From positions 62,001 to 126,000 of the forward strand of contig NZ_QLZR01000006.1 in the NCBI RefSeq assembly GCF_003289955.1: a stretch of 64,000 bases of DNA, read 5' to 3'. Below the pieces are notes generated by a model. It was not told where the DNA came from, ran no database searches, and saw only the letters and a program-made list of their open reading frames with translations. The position numbers and the translations under genes are program-made. Position 1 is the stretch's first letter. The number at the start of each line of letters is the position of its first letter. This DNA is from Planococcus halotolerans. GTDB lineage: Bacteria; Bacillota; Bacilli; Bacillales_A; Planococcaceae. Below are positions 52,253 through 60,949 of this stretch, piece by piece.

Positions 52253-53151
52253 TACAATGCGCCTCCTGTTCCAATCCCTTCATAATGGCGCATGAACAGT
52301 TCTTCCAAAGTCGGCGGCGCACTTTCCATGCGGATGATGCCAAATCCGCTGACGTACCGGACCACATGGTCGAGTTCTTCCTGATCCACTTGAAATGACA
52401 ATGCGCCATCTCTCTGTTCGATTCCCTGTACACCTTTGACCTCAGCCAAATTTGGCATCGGCTCTTTTGTTTCCACCAGCAGCATCGTCCCCGTCAAGTG
52501 CCGAAGTTCTTTCAATGTACCCTTTTCTATAATTTTGCCTTGACGGATGATTGCCACTTTATCGCAAAGCTGTTCAACTTCCGACAGGATATGGCTCGAC
52601 AGCAAGATGCTTTTGCCTTCCGCTTTCGCTTCCCGGACACATTCCTGGAATACGCGTTCCATCAAAGGATCGAGTCCCGAAGTCGGCTCATCCAGAATGT
52701 AAAGATTGGCATCTGAAGATAGCGCCGCAACAAGAGCCACTTTTTGGCGATTCCCTTTTGAATAGGTGCGGCATTTTTTGCTTGGGTCCAGATCGAATCT
52801 CCGGATCAGCTCTTCACGCCGTGATTTATTGTTGCCGCCCCGCAGTTTGATGAATAAATCGATGACTTCCCCTCCAGTCAGGTTCGGCCATAAATTGACG
52901 TCTCCCGGTACATAAGCGACCCGTTTGTGAATATCGACCGCATCTTTCCAGACATCTTTACCGAAAATCGTCGCTTGCCCTTCCGTAGCCTTCAGGATTC
53001 CGAGCAATACACGAATGGCCGTCGACTTCCCAGCACCGTTCGGGCCGATAAATCCATAGACTTCCCCTTTGCCCACTTCGATATCCACGCCATCAAGCGC
53101 CGCAAAATCACCGAATTTTTTCGTTAAACCTGTCGTTTTAAGAATAGTCAT
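52252..53151 (-). CDS. ABC exporter ATPase (DrrA/CcmA type)
   Basis: 299 aa. Walker A GPNGAGKST (about 36-44), Walker B LYILDEPTSGLDP and switch LSSHI are intact. The signature is degenerate: YSKGNRQK instead of LSGGQ, as in several drug-exporting DrrA-like ATPases. The C-terminal 80 residues form the usual extra domain. Its start overlaps the end of tetR by 14 bases and its stop overlaps the permease start, so the three genes form a tightly coupled operon. Confidence 0.9.
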   Translation of the reverse strand: MTILKTTGLTKKFGDFAALDGVDIEVGKGEVYGFIGPNGAGKSTAIRVLLGILKATEGQATIFGKDVWKDAVDIHKRVAYVPGDVNLWPNLTGGEVIDLFIKLRGGNNKSRREELIRRFDLDPSKKCRTYSKGNRQKVALVAALSSDANLYILDEPTSGLDPLMERVFQECVREAKAEGKSILLSSHILSEVEQLCDKVAIIRQGKIIEKGTLKELRHLTGTMLLVETKEPMPNLAEVKGVQGIEQRDGALSFQVDQEELDHVVRYVSGFGIIRMESAPPTLEELFMRHYEGIGTGGAL

Positions 53152-53785
53152 CGATCCCGCTCCCCTTTTTATAGAAACTTTTCTTCAAAATTTCCAGGTA
53201 TTCGTAAAATTCCTCCCAATACGGATTAAAATCAATCGACGTCATGCTTTGTCCCTGCAACTTGTGCAAAAGTTCATTCTGATAGCCTTCAATCGACCAG
53301 CGAATCAGCTTAAATGCTTTTTGCACATCAACATCATCGCGGAACAGCGATAAATCCACATTTTCATAAATCATTGCATTCCCTGTCTTCTGCATAGCTT
53401 CGTATTTTTTCTGTATATGCGGGGCTAGTTTAAAGTCCGCCGTCAGCATAAATGTGCCCAGGAAGTTGAATACATTTTTATTTTCCGTTTGTGCTTCAAA
53501 CTTAACTTGCGATGTATGTTTTAAACGTTCGATAAAATCCGCTTCCGTCATATCGATCCGGGAAAAGTATTTCTCTACCACAAAATCGAGGCTGTATTCC
53601 GCCAAAAATTCGTATAAATCTTTTTTGCTTTTAAAATAATAAAACAGCATTCCCTTGCCGATGCCTGCTTCTTTTACAATCCGGTTTGTCGAAGCTTTTT
53701 CGTAGCCGTGCTCCGCAAATTCCATTAACGCCGCATCCAATATTTTCTGCTGCTTCTCTTCATCGAGGCCTTTGAATTTTTCCAT
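53138..53785 (-). CDS. TetR-family repressor of the ABC exporter operon
   Basis: 215 aa. N-terminal helix-turn-helix (KILDAALMEFAEHGYEKAST, then NRIVKEAGIGKGMLFYYFKS) and a helical ligand domain. It heads the operon with the ATPase and permease, and two operator-like sites flank its promoter, so self-repression relieved by an exporter substrate is the likely circuit. GAGGAGGCGG precedes the ATG. Confidence 0.92.
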   Translation of the reverse strand: MEKFKGLDEEKQQKILDAALMEFAEHGYEKASTNRIVKEAGIGKGMLFYYFKSKKDLYEFLAEYSLDFVVEKYFSRIDMTEADFIERLKHTSQVKFEAQTENKNVFNFLGTFMLTADFKLAPHIQKKYEAMQKTGNAMIYENVDLSLFRDDVDVQKAFKLIRWSIEGYQNELLHKLQGQSMTSIDFNPYWEEFYEYLEILKKSFYKKGSGIDDYS

Positions 53786-53808
53786 TTATTATTTCCGCCT
53801 CCTCATTA

Positions 53809-53856
53809 GACCACTCCGGTCGATTCCATTATAAGCCTGTCGACCAGGGTGGTCAA
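53809..53856 (-). promoter_or_regulatory. tetR-ABC operon promoter with two operator-like sites
   Basis: Minus-strand TTGACC (53851-53856), 17-base spacer, consensus TATAAT (53828-53833). Site GACCACCCTGGTC (53842-53854) covers the -35 and site GACCGGAGTGGTC (53809-53821) lies just past the start region. Both fit GACC-N5-GGTC. Confidence 0.75.
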
Positions 53857-53949
53857 TATTAATTTACAGAAAATAATGAAATCTTATAGACAGCAGAAAA
53901 ACTATGTTCATGCTCTAGAATAACGGTCAGCGGCTCGAAGATTTATACT

Positions 53950-54036
53950 TATGCCCAACTTTGGTTGAGATACGCCCAACTTCAGACAGAATATGCCCGA
54001 CTTTCCCTAAAATATGCCCAACTCAGCAAACCAGTC
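53950..54036 (-). repeat. 21-bp phased repeat array 2a (four units)
   Basis: GCCCAACT (one GCCCGACT) starts at 53953, 53974, 53995 and 54016, exactly 21 bp apart. Minus-strand units read AGTTGGGCATATTT plus 7 variable bases; the last reads CATAAG instead of CATATTT. No supported gene lies in the 53786-54238 gap. Confidence 0.85.
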
Positions 54037-54040
54037 GCAA

Positions 54041-54067
54041 AAAGAGGAATCGCGACGGCTCCTCTTT
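54041..54067. other. Hairpin between the two halves of the repeat region
   Basis: AAAGAGGA (54041-54048) and TCCTCTTT (54060-54067), 11-base loop, with ATTTTTGTTT following on the plus side, so terminator-like. Confidence 0.55.
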
Positions 54068-54081
54068 GGCGAATTTTTGTT

Positions 54082-54147
54082 TACTCCCAACTCTGGTCGA
54101 AATACTCCCAACTTCCCCCGATTTATTCCCAACTCGTCAATTCTCAG
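54082..54147 (-). repeat. 21-bp phased repeat array 2b (three units)
   Basis: TCCCAACT starts at 54085, 54106 and 54127, again 21 bp apart, but out of phase with array 2a. Minus-strand units read AGTTGGGAGTATTTC plus variable bases; the end unit reads GAGTAAAC. Confidence 0.82.
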
Positions 54148-54238
54148 CCAATATTACTTTCGCTTCCCCTTCCGTCCTCCTCCTTAAAGCTCTATACTTA
54201 TAAAATAATCAGATTAATCAAGAAACAGGAGGGTGTTC

Positions 54239-54937
54239 ATGGATTATTCTTTTTCTCCGCTCGGTGACCAGGCAATCGTCATTGAAGTCGGTACCGCAAT
54301 AAATGAACATACGCAAAAAGAGATACTTGCGATATCTTCATTTCTCGAAGCGAATAGCCCACAATGGATGACTGAGTATATCCCGGCATTTACTACAATA
54401 TCCGTAGTCTACAATCCTCTTCTCATCAATTTCGAGGACGTGAAAAAAGAATTGGCCGCTCTGCTGGAAGGAGCTTCCCAAATCACGCCTTCACCGCCCC
54501 GCACAGTCGAGATCCCTGTTTGCTACGGCGGTGACCATGGACCTGACCTTGAATTTGTGGCGCAGCACAATGGCTTGAGCACGGAAGAAGTGATAGCGAT
54601 TCATACTGGAACAAGCTATACCGTCCACATGATCGGCTTTGCGCCGGGATTTCCATATCTCGGCGGCATGTCCGAAAAAATCGCAGCACCGCGCAGACAA
54701 TCTCCGCGCGTCAGCATTCCCGAGCGAAGTGTCGGAATCGCTGGGAACCAGACCGGCGTCTATCCAATTTCCACACCAGGCGGCTGGCAATTGATCGGCC
54801 GCACGCCGACCCGGCTGTTTTTGCCGAAAAAAGAAATTCCGAGCCTGCTGCGGGCGGGAGATACTATTGTTTTTCGCCGAATTACAGCTGAGGAATATCA
54901 AACTTTGGAGGAAAAAGAAAATGCTGACCATACGTAA
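54239..54937 (+). CDS. pxpB: 5-oxoprolinase subunit B (KipI family)
   Basis: 232 aa. PLGDQAIVIEVG at the N-terminus and the hallmark MIGFAPGFPYLGG with TPGGWQLIGRTP identify PxpB/KipI. With PxpA and PxpC it forms the ATP-dependent enzyme that opens 5-oxoproline (pyroglutamate) to glutamate; older work knew this protein as an inhibitor of the KinA sporulation kinase. The ATG at 54239 follows AGGAGGG. It is the first gene of a three-gene operon. Confidence 0.93.
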   Translation: MDYSFSPLGDQAIVIEVGTAINEHTQKEILAISSFLEANSPQWMTEYIPAFTTISVVYNPLLINFEDVKKELAALLEGASQITPSPPRTVEIPVCYGGDHGPDLEFVAQHNGLSTEEVIAIHTGTSYTVHMIGFAPGFPYLGGMSEKIAAPRRQSPRVSIPERSVGIAGNQTGVYPISTPGGWQLIGRTPTRLFLPKKEIPSLLRAGDTIVFRRITAEEYQTLEEKENADHT

Positions 54938-55883
54938 AAGCGGTATGCAGACAACCGTACAGGATCTTGGGCGAACAGGCTTCCAACAATATGGTGTTGT
55001 GGCATCCGGTGCGATGGATCCCTATGCACTGCGCATGGCCAACCTGCTCGTTGGCAATGAAGAAAACGCGGCGGCACTGGAAATAACTTTAATGGGACCC
55101 TCTATTCATTTTGTTGAAGACCACGTCATCTCGATTTGCGGAGGCAATCTCACTCCCCAATTGGACAGCAAAGTTGTGGGATGCTGGCGGGCGATTCCTG
55201 TAGCAAAAGGACAAGCACTGACGTTTGGTAAGCCTCGAACCGGCAGCCGTTGCTACGTGGCGGTTGCAGGCGGAATTGATGTTCCGGCAGTGATGGGAAG
55301 CCGCTCCACATACACACGTGCAGAGCTTGGCGGATATCAGGGACGCGCTTTGGAATCCGGCGACCAACTGGCAATCGGCGAAGCAAGCGCCGTTCAGAAA
55401 TCAGCAGCTCAAAATGGGTCCTGGTTTGTACCTTCACCCTCCTATTCTTCCAACCCGGTGATCCGGATAACGAAAGGCCGCCAGTTCGAATTGTTTTCCG
55501 AACAGAGCCGAAAACACTTTTTATCAGAAACTTTTTCTGTAAATTCCCAATCGGACCGCATGGGCTACCGTCTCGACGGACCTCGCTTGGCACTTGCAGA
55601 AGCACAGGAAATGACATCTGAGGCCGTGGTCTTCGGTTCCATCCAGGTGCCGGTGGATGGCAATCCAATTATTTTGATGGCCGACCGCCAGACAGCCGGA
55701 GGCTATCCGAAAATCGCTGAAGTCGTCACCGTTGATCTGCCGCTCATCAGCCAGTTGAAACCTGGAGACCGTCTGCGGTTCAAAGAAGTCAGCGTCGAAG
55801 AAGCACAGCATCTGCTAAAGCTTCAGGAAAAAAAGATAAATCGTTTGAAACGGGCAATAAAATATAAAAGGGAGGAAACGTGA
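54921..55883 (+). CDS. pxpC: 5-oxoprolinase subunit C (KipA family)
   Basis: 320 aa. [18 protein letters not shown] and [17 protein letters not shown] at the start, [10 protein letters not shown] and [18 protein letters not shown] near the end, are the PxpC/biotin-dependent carboxyltransferase-like signature. It starts 17 bases inside pxpB behind GGAGG. The ORF's 18 upstream codons are excluded. Confidence 0.93.
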   Translation: MLTIRKSGMQTTVQDLGRTGFQQYGVVASGAMDPYALRMANLLVGNEENAAALEITLMGPSIHFVEDHVISICGGNLTPQLDSKVVGCWRAIPVAKGQALTFGKPRTGSRCYVAVAGGIDVPAVMGSRSTYTRAELGGYQGRALESGDQLAIGEASAVQKSAAQNGSWFVPSPSYSSNPVIRITKGRQFELFSEQSRKHFLSETFSVNSQSDRMGYRLDGPRLALAEAQEMTSEAVVFGSIQVPVDGNPIILMADRQTAGGYPKIAEVVTVDLPLISQLKPGDRLRFKEVSVEEAQHLLKLQEKKINRLKRAIKYKREET

Positions 55884-56653
55884 TGACTTATAAAGTTGAT
55901 TTGAATTGTGATATGGGAGAGAGTTTCGGCGTTTATAAACTTGGCCGGGATGAAGAAATCCTTGATTATGTAAGTTCGGCCAACATCGCCTGCGGTTTTC
56001 ACGCTGGGGATCCGGCTACGATGCACCAAACTGTTCGGCTGGCGCTCGAAAAAGATGTAGCCATCGGCGCGCACCCAGGCTTTCAGGACCTGCCGGGCTT
56101 TGGCCGCCGCAATCTCCACCTGTCTGCCCAGGAAATCTATGACATCGTCGTTTACCAGATTGGTGCCCTGTCGGCTTTTGTCAATGCGGAAGGCGGCATT
56201 CTGCAACACGTCAAAGCCCATGGCGCTCTATATAATATGGCCGCGAGAGATGCTGTTTATGCCGAAGCTATTGCAGAAGCAGTCTATGACGTAAATCCTG
56301 CATTGATCCTATACGGGCTTGCCGGCAGTGAACTGATCACAGCAGGCAATGAAATCGGTCTGCGAACGGCTAACGAAGTATTCTCCGACCGCACTTATCA
56401 GAAAGATGGCTCTCTTACACCCCGCTCCGAAGCCAACGCCTTGATCACCGATTCCAGTGAAGCGATTGCGCGTGTTGTGCGGATGGTGCGCGAAGGCAAA
56501 GTGATGACTCTCGAGGGAATTGATGCCGAATTGAAAGCCGATACCATTTGCATTCACGGAGATGGCCTGGATGCTTTGGCGTTTGCTGAAAAAATTTCGG
56601 CATCCTTGCTGAAAGCCGGCATCACACCGACGAAGGTTTCGGAAATTGTATAA
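55883..56653 (+). CDS. pxpA: 5-oxoprolinase subunit A (LamB/YcsF family)
   Basis: 256 aa. [12 protein letters not shown] (opening motif), [11 protein letters not shown] and [15 protein letters not shown] then NL identify PxpA. It starts in the TGATG overlap with the pxpC stop behind GGGAGG. The order here is B-C-A, with no pyroglutamate permease or kipR-type regulator attached. Confidence 0.94.
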   Translation: MTYKVDLNCDMGESFGVYKLGRDEEILDYVSSANIACGFHAGDPATMHQTVRLALEKDVAIGAHPGFQDLPGFGRRNLHLSAQEIYDIVVYQIGALSAFVNAEGGILQHVKAHGALYNMAARDAVYAEAIAEAVYDVNPALILYGLAGSELITAGNEIGLRTANEVFSDRTYQKDGSLTPRSEANALITDSSEAIARVVRMVREGKVMTLEGIDAELKADTICIHGDGLDALAFAEKISASLLKAGITPTKVSEIV

Positions 56654-56704
56654 GCGAACGTTTTCAACGTACTTAAAATATGATCTAAAGCAGGTGAACC
56701 AAGT

Positions 56705-58531
56705 TTGAAAAAGATAGCCGCCAGACACCAAAGCGCCCAATTATTCATGATGATTGTCTCTTTGATCGGCTGGTCCCTAGCCCTCTATTCTTTGCTGCAA
56801 TTGCCAGCTATTGAAAAACCTTTTGAACTATTACTCCTTCTTTCTTTTATCTTTATATGTGAACATTACCCGATGCCCTTCAGAAAAGGGAATTCTTCTC
56901 TCGCCTTTCCCATCATATTTCTGACTTATCTTATTTATGGGATCGAAATTACCATCATCCTTTATTTTATCGGAGTTCTACTGACGACTTGGATCAATCG
57001 CAGACCTTTGCGGATTATCTTTTTTAATCCTGCACAGCTTGTTCTCAGTTTGGCAGGAGCCCATTTCTTCCAGAGTAACTTCCTACCCTTACTCGATTCA
57101 CGGGAAGTATGGATGAATTTCGTTTCTTTATTCTTTTTCATCGCTTTTTTCTACCTTCTTAATAATTTCATTGTAGATATTGTCCTTTTTCTCCGTCCGG
57201 AAAAATACACAGTAGAAATCTGGGCGGAAAAAGGAAGAGGAGAGCTTTTCAGTTTCAGCATCTCGCTTCTATACGGTTTTCTCCTCTATTACCTGGGTGG
57301 GCAAAATCGGGGGGAAGTGGATATTTTCAGTTATTTTTTCTTCTTGTCCCCTTTGATCTTTCTTGCTATCATCAGTTCAATTATTCTTCGTTTACGCGCA
57401 GATAAACAACGATTGAAAGCATTGTTCCATTTTTCTTCCGAATTAAATAAAACAATTCCAGTTAAGGAATGGGAAGAAGATATTAAGCGGCTGCTGAGTG
57501 ATGTCGTTTTCTATGAAGAAAGCTTTTTATTCACCAAAGATGATCAAACCGGGTGGAAACTCGCATTTTCACAAGGCAGTCGTCTCGATCTGCATGAAAC
57601 CCTTAGATCCATGGATCTCGGAAAGTTGGAGAAAGTACGCTCTACACAGGTATTTAACAAACAAAACCTTGATGAGGCTCCCTTATCAGGTTGTTTTGAT
57701 AAAAATATGCAGGCAGCAGTTTATGCTCCTCTTCTGTTGGATAATGAACTGATCGGCTGTCTGATCCTGACGAAAATCCGGACAAATAGTTTTGTCGTCG
57801 AAGATGTTCATTCCATTTCGACCATTTCAAATCAATTGGCCATTTTCCTGAAGACCCAACAGCTATTCAGTGAGAAAGAACAGCGAATTCTATTGGAGGA
57901 ACGGAATCGAATCGCGCATGACATCCATGATGGAATTGCTCAAACTCTGGCCGGTGCAGTTATGAAATTCGACAGCGCTGCCCGAAAAATCCCGTCACAC
58001 CCGGCGGATGCGCAGCAGATGATTAACGACAGCAATAGTACTTTGCGCGAAGGGCTGAAAGAGATAAGGGACTCCATTTACGCCCTTCGCCCCTACCCTA
58101 CTGAAAGTCTGAGTTTGGATATGGCTATAAAGAAAAAGATAGACGAAATGAAAAAAGATACTAATAATGATGTTGATATTTCATTTGAAATGCGCGGAGT
58201 TCAAACGCGATTAAGCTTATTGACGGAAAAAGTAATCTATTCGATCACACAGGAAAGTATCCAGAACTGCATTAAACACGCACGTGCCTCTTCTTTGAAT
58301 ATTTTGCTCAGTTACCAAAAAGAGCAGATTTTCCTGAAAATCAAAGATGATGGGGTAGGATTTTCTTTATATGAGGCTATGACTAAGGCGATGAAGGAAC
58401 CCCACTACGGTATTTTGCAAATGAATGAAGATGCAGCAAAAATCGGGGCTACCCTCCAAATTGAAAGCAGCGAAACAAAAGGCACTGAAATAATTGTAAG
58501 AATACCGAAAATGGGGTTCGAAGGGGGATAA
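56705..58531 (+). CDS. NarL-type sensor histidine kinase with seven to eight membrane helices and GAF domain
   Basis: 608 aa. N-terminal membrane domain of about 240 residues (7-8 helices), then a GAF-like domain (about 245-385), then a HisKA_3 dimerisation helix with phospho-acceptor His405 (RIAHDIHDGIAQTL) and an HATPase domain (ESIQNCIKHARAS, DDGVGF). The multi-helix input resembles membrane-sensing kinases; the signal is unknown. It starts at TTG behind AGGTGA. The response regulator follows 5 bases after its stop. Confidence 0.88.
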   Translation: MKKIAARHQSAQLFMMIVSLIGWSLALYSLLQLPAIEKPFELLLLLSFIFICEHYPMPFRKGNSSLAFPIIFLTYLIYGIEITIILYFIGVLLTTWINRRPLRIIFFNPAQLVLSLAGAHFFQSNFLPLLDSREVWMNFVSLFFFIAFFYLLNNFIVDIVLFLRPEKYTVEIWAEKGRGELFSFSISLLYGFLLYYLGGQNRGEVDIFSYFFFLSPLIFLAIISSIILRLRADKQRLKALFHFSSELNKTIPVKEWEEDIKRLLSDVVFYEESFLFTKDDQTGWKLAFSQGSRLDLHETLRSMDLGKLEKVRSTQVFNKQNLDEAPLSGCFDKNMQAAVYAPLLLDNELIGCLILTKIRTNSFVVEDVHSISTISNQLAIFLKTQQLFSEKEQRILLEERNRIAHDIHDGIAQTLAGAVMKFDSAARKIPSHPADAQQMINDSNSTLREGLKEIRDSIYALRPYPTESLSLDMAIKKKIDEMKKDTNNDVDISFEMRGVQTRLSLLTEKVIYSITQESIQNCIKHARASSLNILLSYQKEQIFLKIKDDGVGFSLYEAMTKAMKEPHYGILQMNEDAAKIGATLQIESSETKGTEIIVRIPKMGFEGG

Positions 58532-58536
58532 AATAA

Positions 58537-59172
58537 ATGATTCAAGTACTATTGGTAGATGATCATGCTATTTTACGGGATGGATTAAGAACACTCATTG
58601 CGCAAGAAGATGACATGGAAGTAACTGGTGAAGCAACAGGCAGTGAGCAATTGATGGATATGCTGCCAAATACCAATCCGGATATAATCATGATGGATAT
58701 CAATATGCCGCATATGAATGGCATTGAATTGACCAAATGGGTAAAAAGCAAATATCCGGCGATTAAAATCATTGTTCTGACTATGTATAACAATGACGAA
58801 TATTTCATGGCCGCAATTAGGGAAGGCGCTGACGGCTACTTATTGAAGGATTCACCTTCTAAGGATGTAATTGGAGCCATCCGCACTGTAATTGACGGAG
58901 AATCGGTAATTCCGCCGACTATGACCAAGAAACTGCTGTCGATGCATCAGCATGAAAATCAAACAGAAGATAATTCATTGACCCCGCGCGAGATGGAAGT
59001 TCTGTTGGCACTTGTAGAAGGGCTGTCCAATAAGGAAATTGCCTCCAAGCTTTACATAAGCGACAAAACTGTAAAAATCCATGTCAGCAATATTTTCAAA
59101 AAGTTTGATGTCAAGAGCCGCTCACAGGCGATTATTTTCGCAGTGCAAAATAACTTGGTTCCTTTAAGATAA
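58537..59172 (+). CDS. NarL/LuxR-type response regulator
   Basis: 211 aa. Receiver domain with acidic pocket Asp8-Asp9, phospho-acceptor Asp54 (IIMMDINMP) and the LLKDS lysine, then a LuxR-type helix-turn-helix (about 147-205; LTPREMEVLLALVEGLSNKE). Partner of the upstream kinase. The downstream secreted proteases begin 150 bases later behind a strong terminator, so they could be targets but are not in the operon. Confidence 0.93.
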   Translation: MIQVLLVDDHAILRDGLRTLIAQEDDMEVTGEATGSEQLMDMLPNTNPDIIMMDINMPHMNGIELTKWVKSKYPAIKIIVLTMYNNDEYFMAAIREGADGYLLKDSPSKDVIGAIRTVIDGESVIPPTMTKKLLSMHQHENQTEDNSLTPREMEVLLALVEGLSNKEIASKLYISDKTVKIHVSNIFKKFDVKSRSQAIIFAVQNNLVPLR

Positions 59173-59178
59173 AAATTC

Positions 59179-59225
59179 AGGCGTAGGCAACTACTACTTA
59201 AGCAGTAGTTGCCTACGCCTTTTTA
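59179..59225 (+). terminator. Terminator of the two-component operon
   Basis: 17-bp stem (59179-59195 with 59204-59220), 8-base loop, then TTTTT. Confidence 0.9.
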
Positions 59226-59321
59226 AGCTCCTAAATTAGGTCTGTAGTTGAATGGCTTTATTGTCATGATAATGAAAGAATATAGAAGATCAACTATTCT
59301 GAAATTTGTAGGAGGAATTTT

Positions 59322-60776
59322 ATGCAGAAGTTTTTAGTTCTTTTTAGTATCTTCACTTTAGCAATTGGCCTAGCTTTTAATCCATATTCTTTTAACCAAA
59401 AGTCTTCAGCTTCAACAGAGGGGGCCATAATCGATCCACGCCTTCAGCAAGTACTGGCAGACAGCCTGCTTCCTGTTGAAGTAATCATTACATTTGAAGA
59501 TGTGGAACAGGCAGATTCAGCAAGCCTTCAGCTGCTGGAGGATATAGGAGTTTCAAATGGGGTAGTTTTTCAAAACCTTCCTTTTGTAGGTTCATTATTA
59601 ACTGCCGACCAAGTTGAAAAAGTGGCAGCTTTGGAACAAGTTCAATCTATTTACTATAATGCCCCTTTGCAATATGATAACGAATCTTCTACTTCATTGA
59701 CCGGTGTTGATCAAGTGCGTGAAGACGCGGACTTCCAAGCTGCAAACGGCGGCTTGCCGATCACCGGAGAGAATATTGGCGTTGTGATCAATGACAGTGG
59801 TGTCGACGGCACACATAAAGATCATGAACTCGGAAAGAACCTGGTTCAAAACGTTATGGCAAATATAAATTTGAACAGCACAGTCGGTCTCCTTCCAATC
59901 GCTTACCTTGAAAACGTTCCTAATACTGATTCCTCTTCTGGACACGGAACACATGTTACCGGAACAGTCGGCGGTACAGGCGCTATGTCAGGCGGTAAAT
60001 ATGAAGGAGTAGCACCGGGAGCCAACCTGATCGGTTATGGATCTGGAGCTGGGATAGCTATTATGGACACAATTGGCGGCTTTGATTACGCACTTACTCA
60101 TCAAACAGAATATAATATTCGCGTCATCACGAATTCATGGGGTGACACGAGCGATTCCAATACTGATTTTGATCCAAACCACCCGATCAATATTGCGACC
60201 AAGAAACTCTATGAACGCGGTATCATTACTGTTTTCTCAGCCGGAAATTCTGGTCCTGGTGAATCTACCATTTCAGGAAATTATAAGAAAGCACCTTGGG
60301 TCGTTACAGTAGCAGCAGGCAATTCATCGATGGAGCTCGCTGATTTTTCTTCACGCGGCGTTAAAGATAAAGGTGGCACTGTAGTAATTGATGGTGAAAC
60401 TTTCACATGGGCAGACCGTCCAACCGTTACTGCTCCAGGAGTTGATATCGTTTCAACGCGTGTGATCTCACCTTTATCAGCTTTAAGCGTTGAGAAGGAT
60501 ACATCAGGTATTTCACCTGCCCACCTTCCGTACTATACGACTTTCAGCGGGACGTCAATGGCTGCTCCCCATGTAGCCGGCATCATCGCTTTGATTCTCG
60601 AAGTGGATCCGACTCTTTCCCCTGCTGAGGTAAAAGCACTATTGCAGCAGAGCGCTACACCAATGCCAGGCTATGAAACATGGGAAGCCGGCGCAGGGTA
60701 TGTAAATGCATACGAAGCGATTACATTATTAAAAACAGAAACAGTAACAACTTCGAAAAAAAATGCCAATAACTAA
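59322..60776 (+). CDS. Secreted S8 subtilase
   Basis: 484 aa. Signal peptide to about residue 31, inhibitor-I9-like propeptide (about 45-120), then the protease domain with Asp158 (VINDSGVDGTH), His208 (SGHGTH), Asn309 (SAGNSGPG) and Ser412 (SGTSMAAPH). No additional C-terminal domain. It would be exported and cleave itself to maturity. AGGAGGA precedes the ATG. The sequence is very close to the next gene through the catalytic domain. Confidence 0.92.
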   Translation: MQKFLVLFSIFTLAIGLAFNPYSFNQKSSASTEGAIIDPRLQQVLADSLLPVEVIITFEDVEQADSASLQLLEDIGVSNGVVFQNLPFVGSLLTADQVEKVAALEQVQSIYYNAPLQYDNESSTSLTGVDQVREDADFQAANGGLPITGENIGVVINDSGVDGTHKDHELGKNLVQNVMANINLNSTVGLLPIAYLENVPNTDSSSGHGTHVTGTVGGTGAMSGGKYEGVAPGANLIGYGSGAGIAIMDTIGGFDYALTHQTEYNIRVITNSWGDTSDSNTDFDPNHPINIATKKLYERGIITVFSAGNSGPGESTISGNYKKAPWVVTVAAGNSSMELADFSSRGVKDKGGTVVIDGETFTWADRPTVTAPGVDIVSTRVISPLSALSVEKDTSGISPAHLPYYTTFSGTSMAAPHVAGIIALILEVDPTLSPAEVKALLQQSATPMPGYETWEAGAGYVNAYEAITLLKTETVTTSKKNANN

Positions 60777-60783
60777 GTTTTCC

Positions 60784-60812
60784 CGCCCCTTTACCCGAAG
60801 GGGCGTTTTTTT
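60784..60812 (+). terminator. Terminator of the first subtilase
   Basis: CGCCCCTT/AAGGGGCG stem, 6-base loop, then seven T's. Confidence 0.9.
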
Positions 60813-60949
60813 ATGCTACTCCTTTGGTAGTAAATCAGATAGTCCATGAGGGTGTAAAAAATAGACCCTTTGCTTAATAGGCAAAATATCGCTGGCAGAT
60901 GATAATTAACTAGAAGTTTTCAAACTATTTGGAAAAGGAGAATGAGTAA

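Noticed and set aside
53961..54267. Open frames across the 21-bp arrays giving heptad peptide repeats (e.g. Y-A/S-Q/R-L-x3)
   Set aside because: Any 21-bp repeat gives 7-residue periodicity in all frames. The frames have no good ribosome binding site, cross the central hairpin and run into pxpB.
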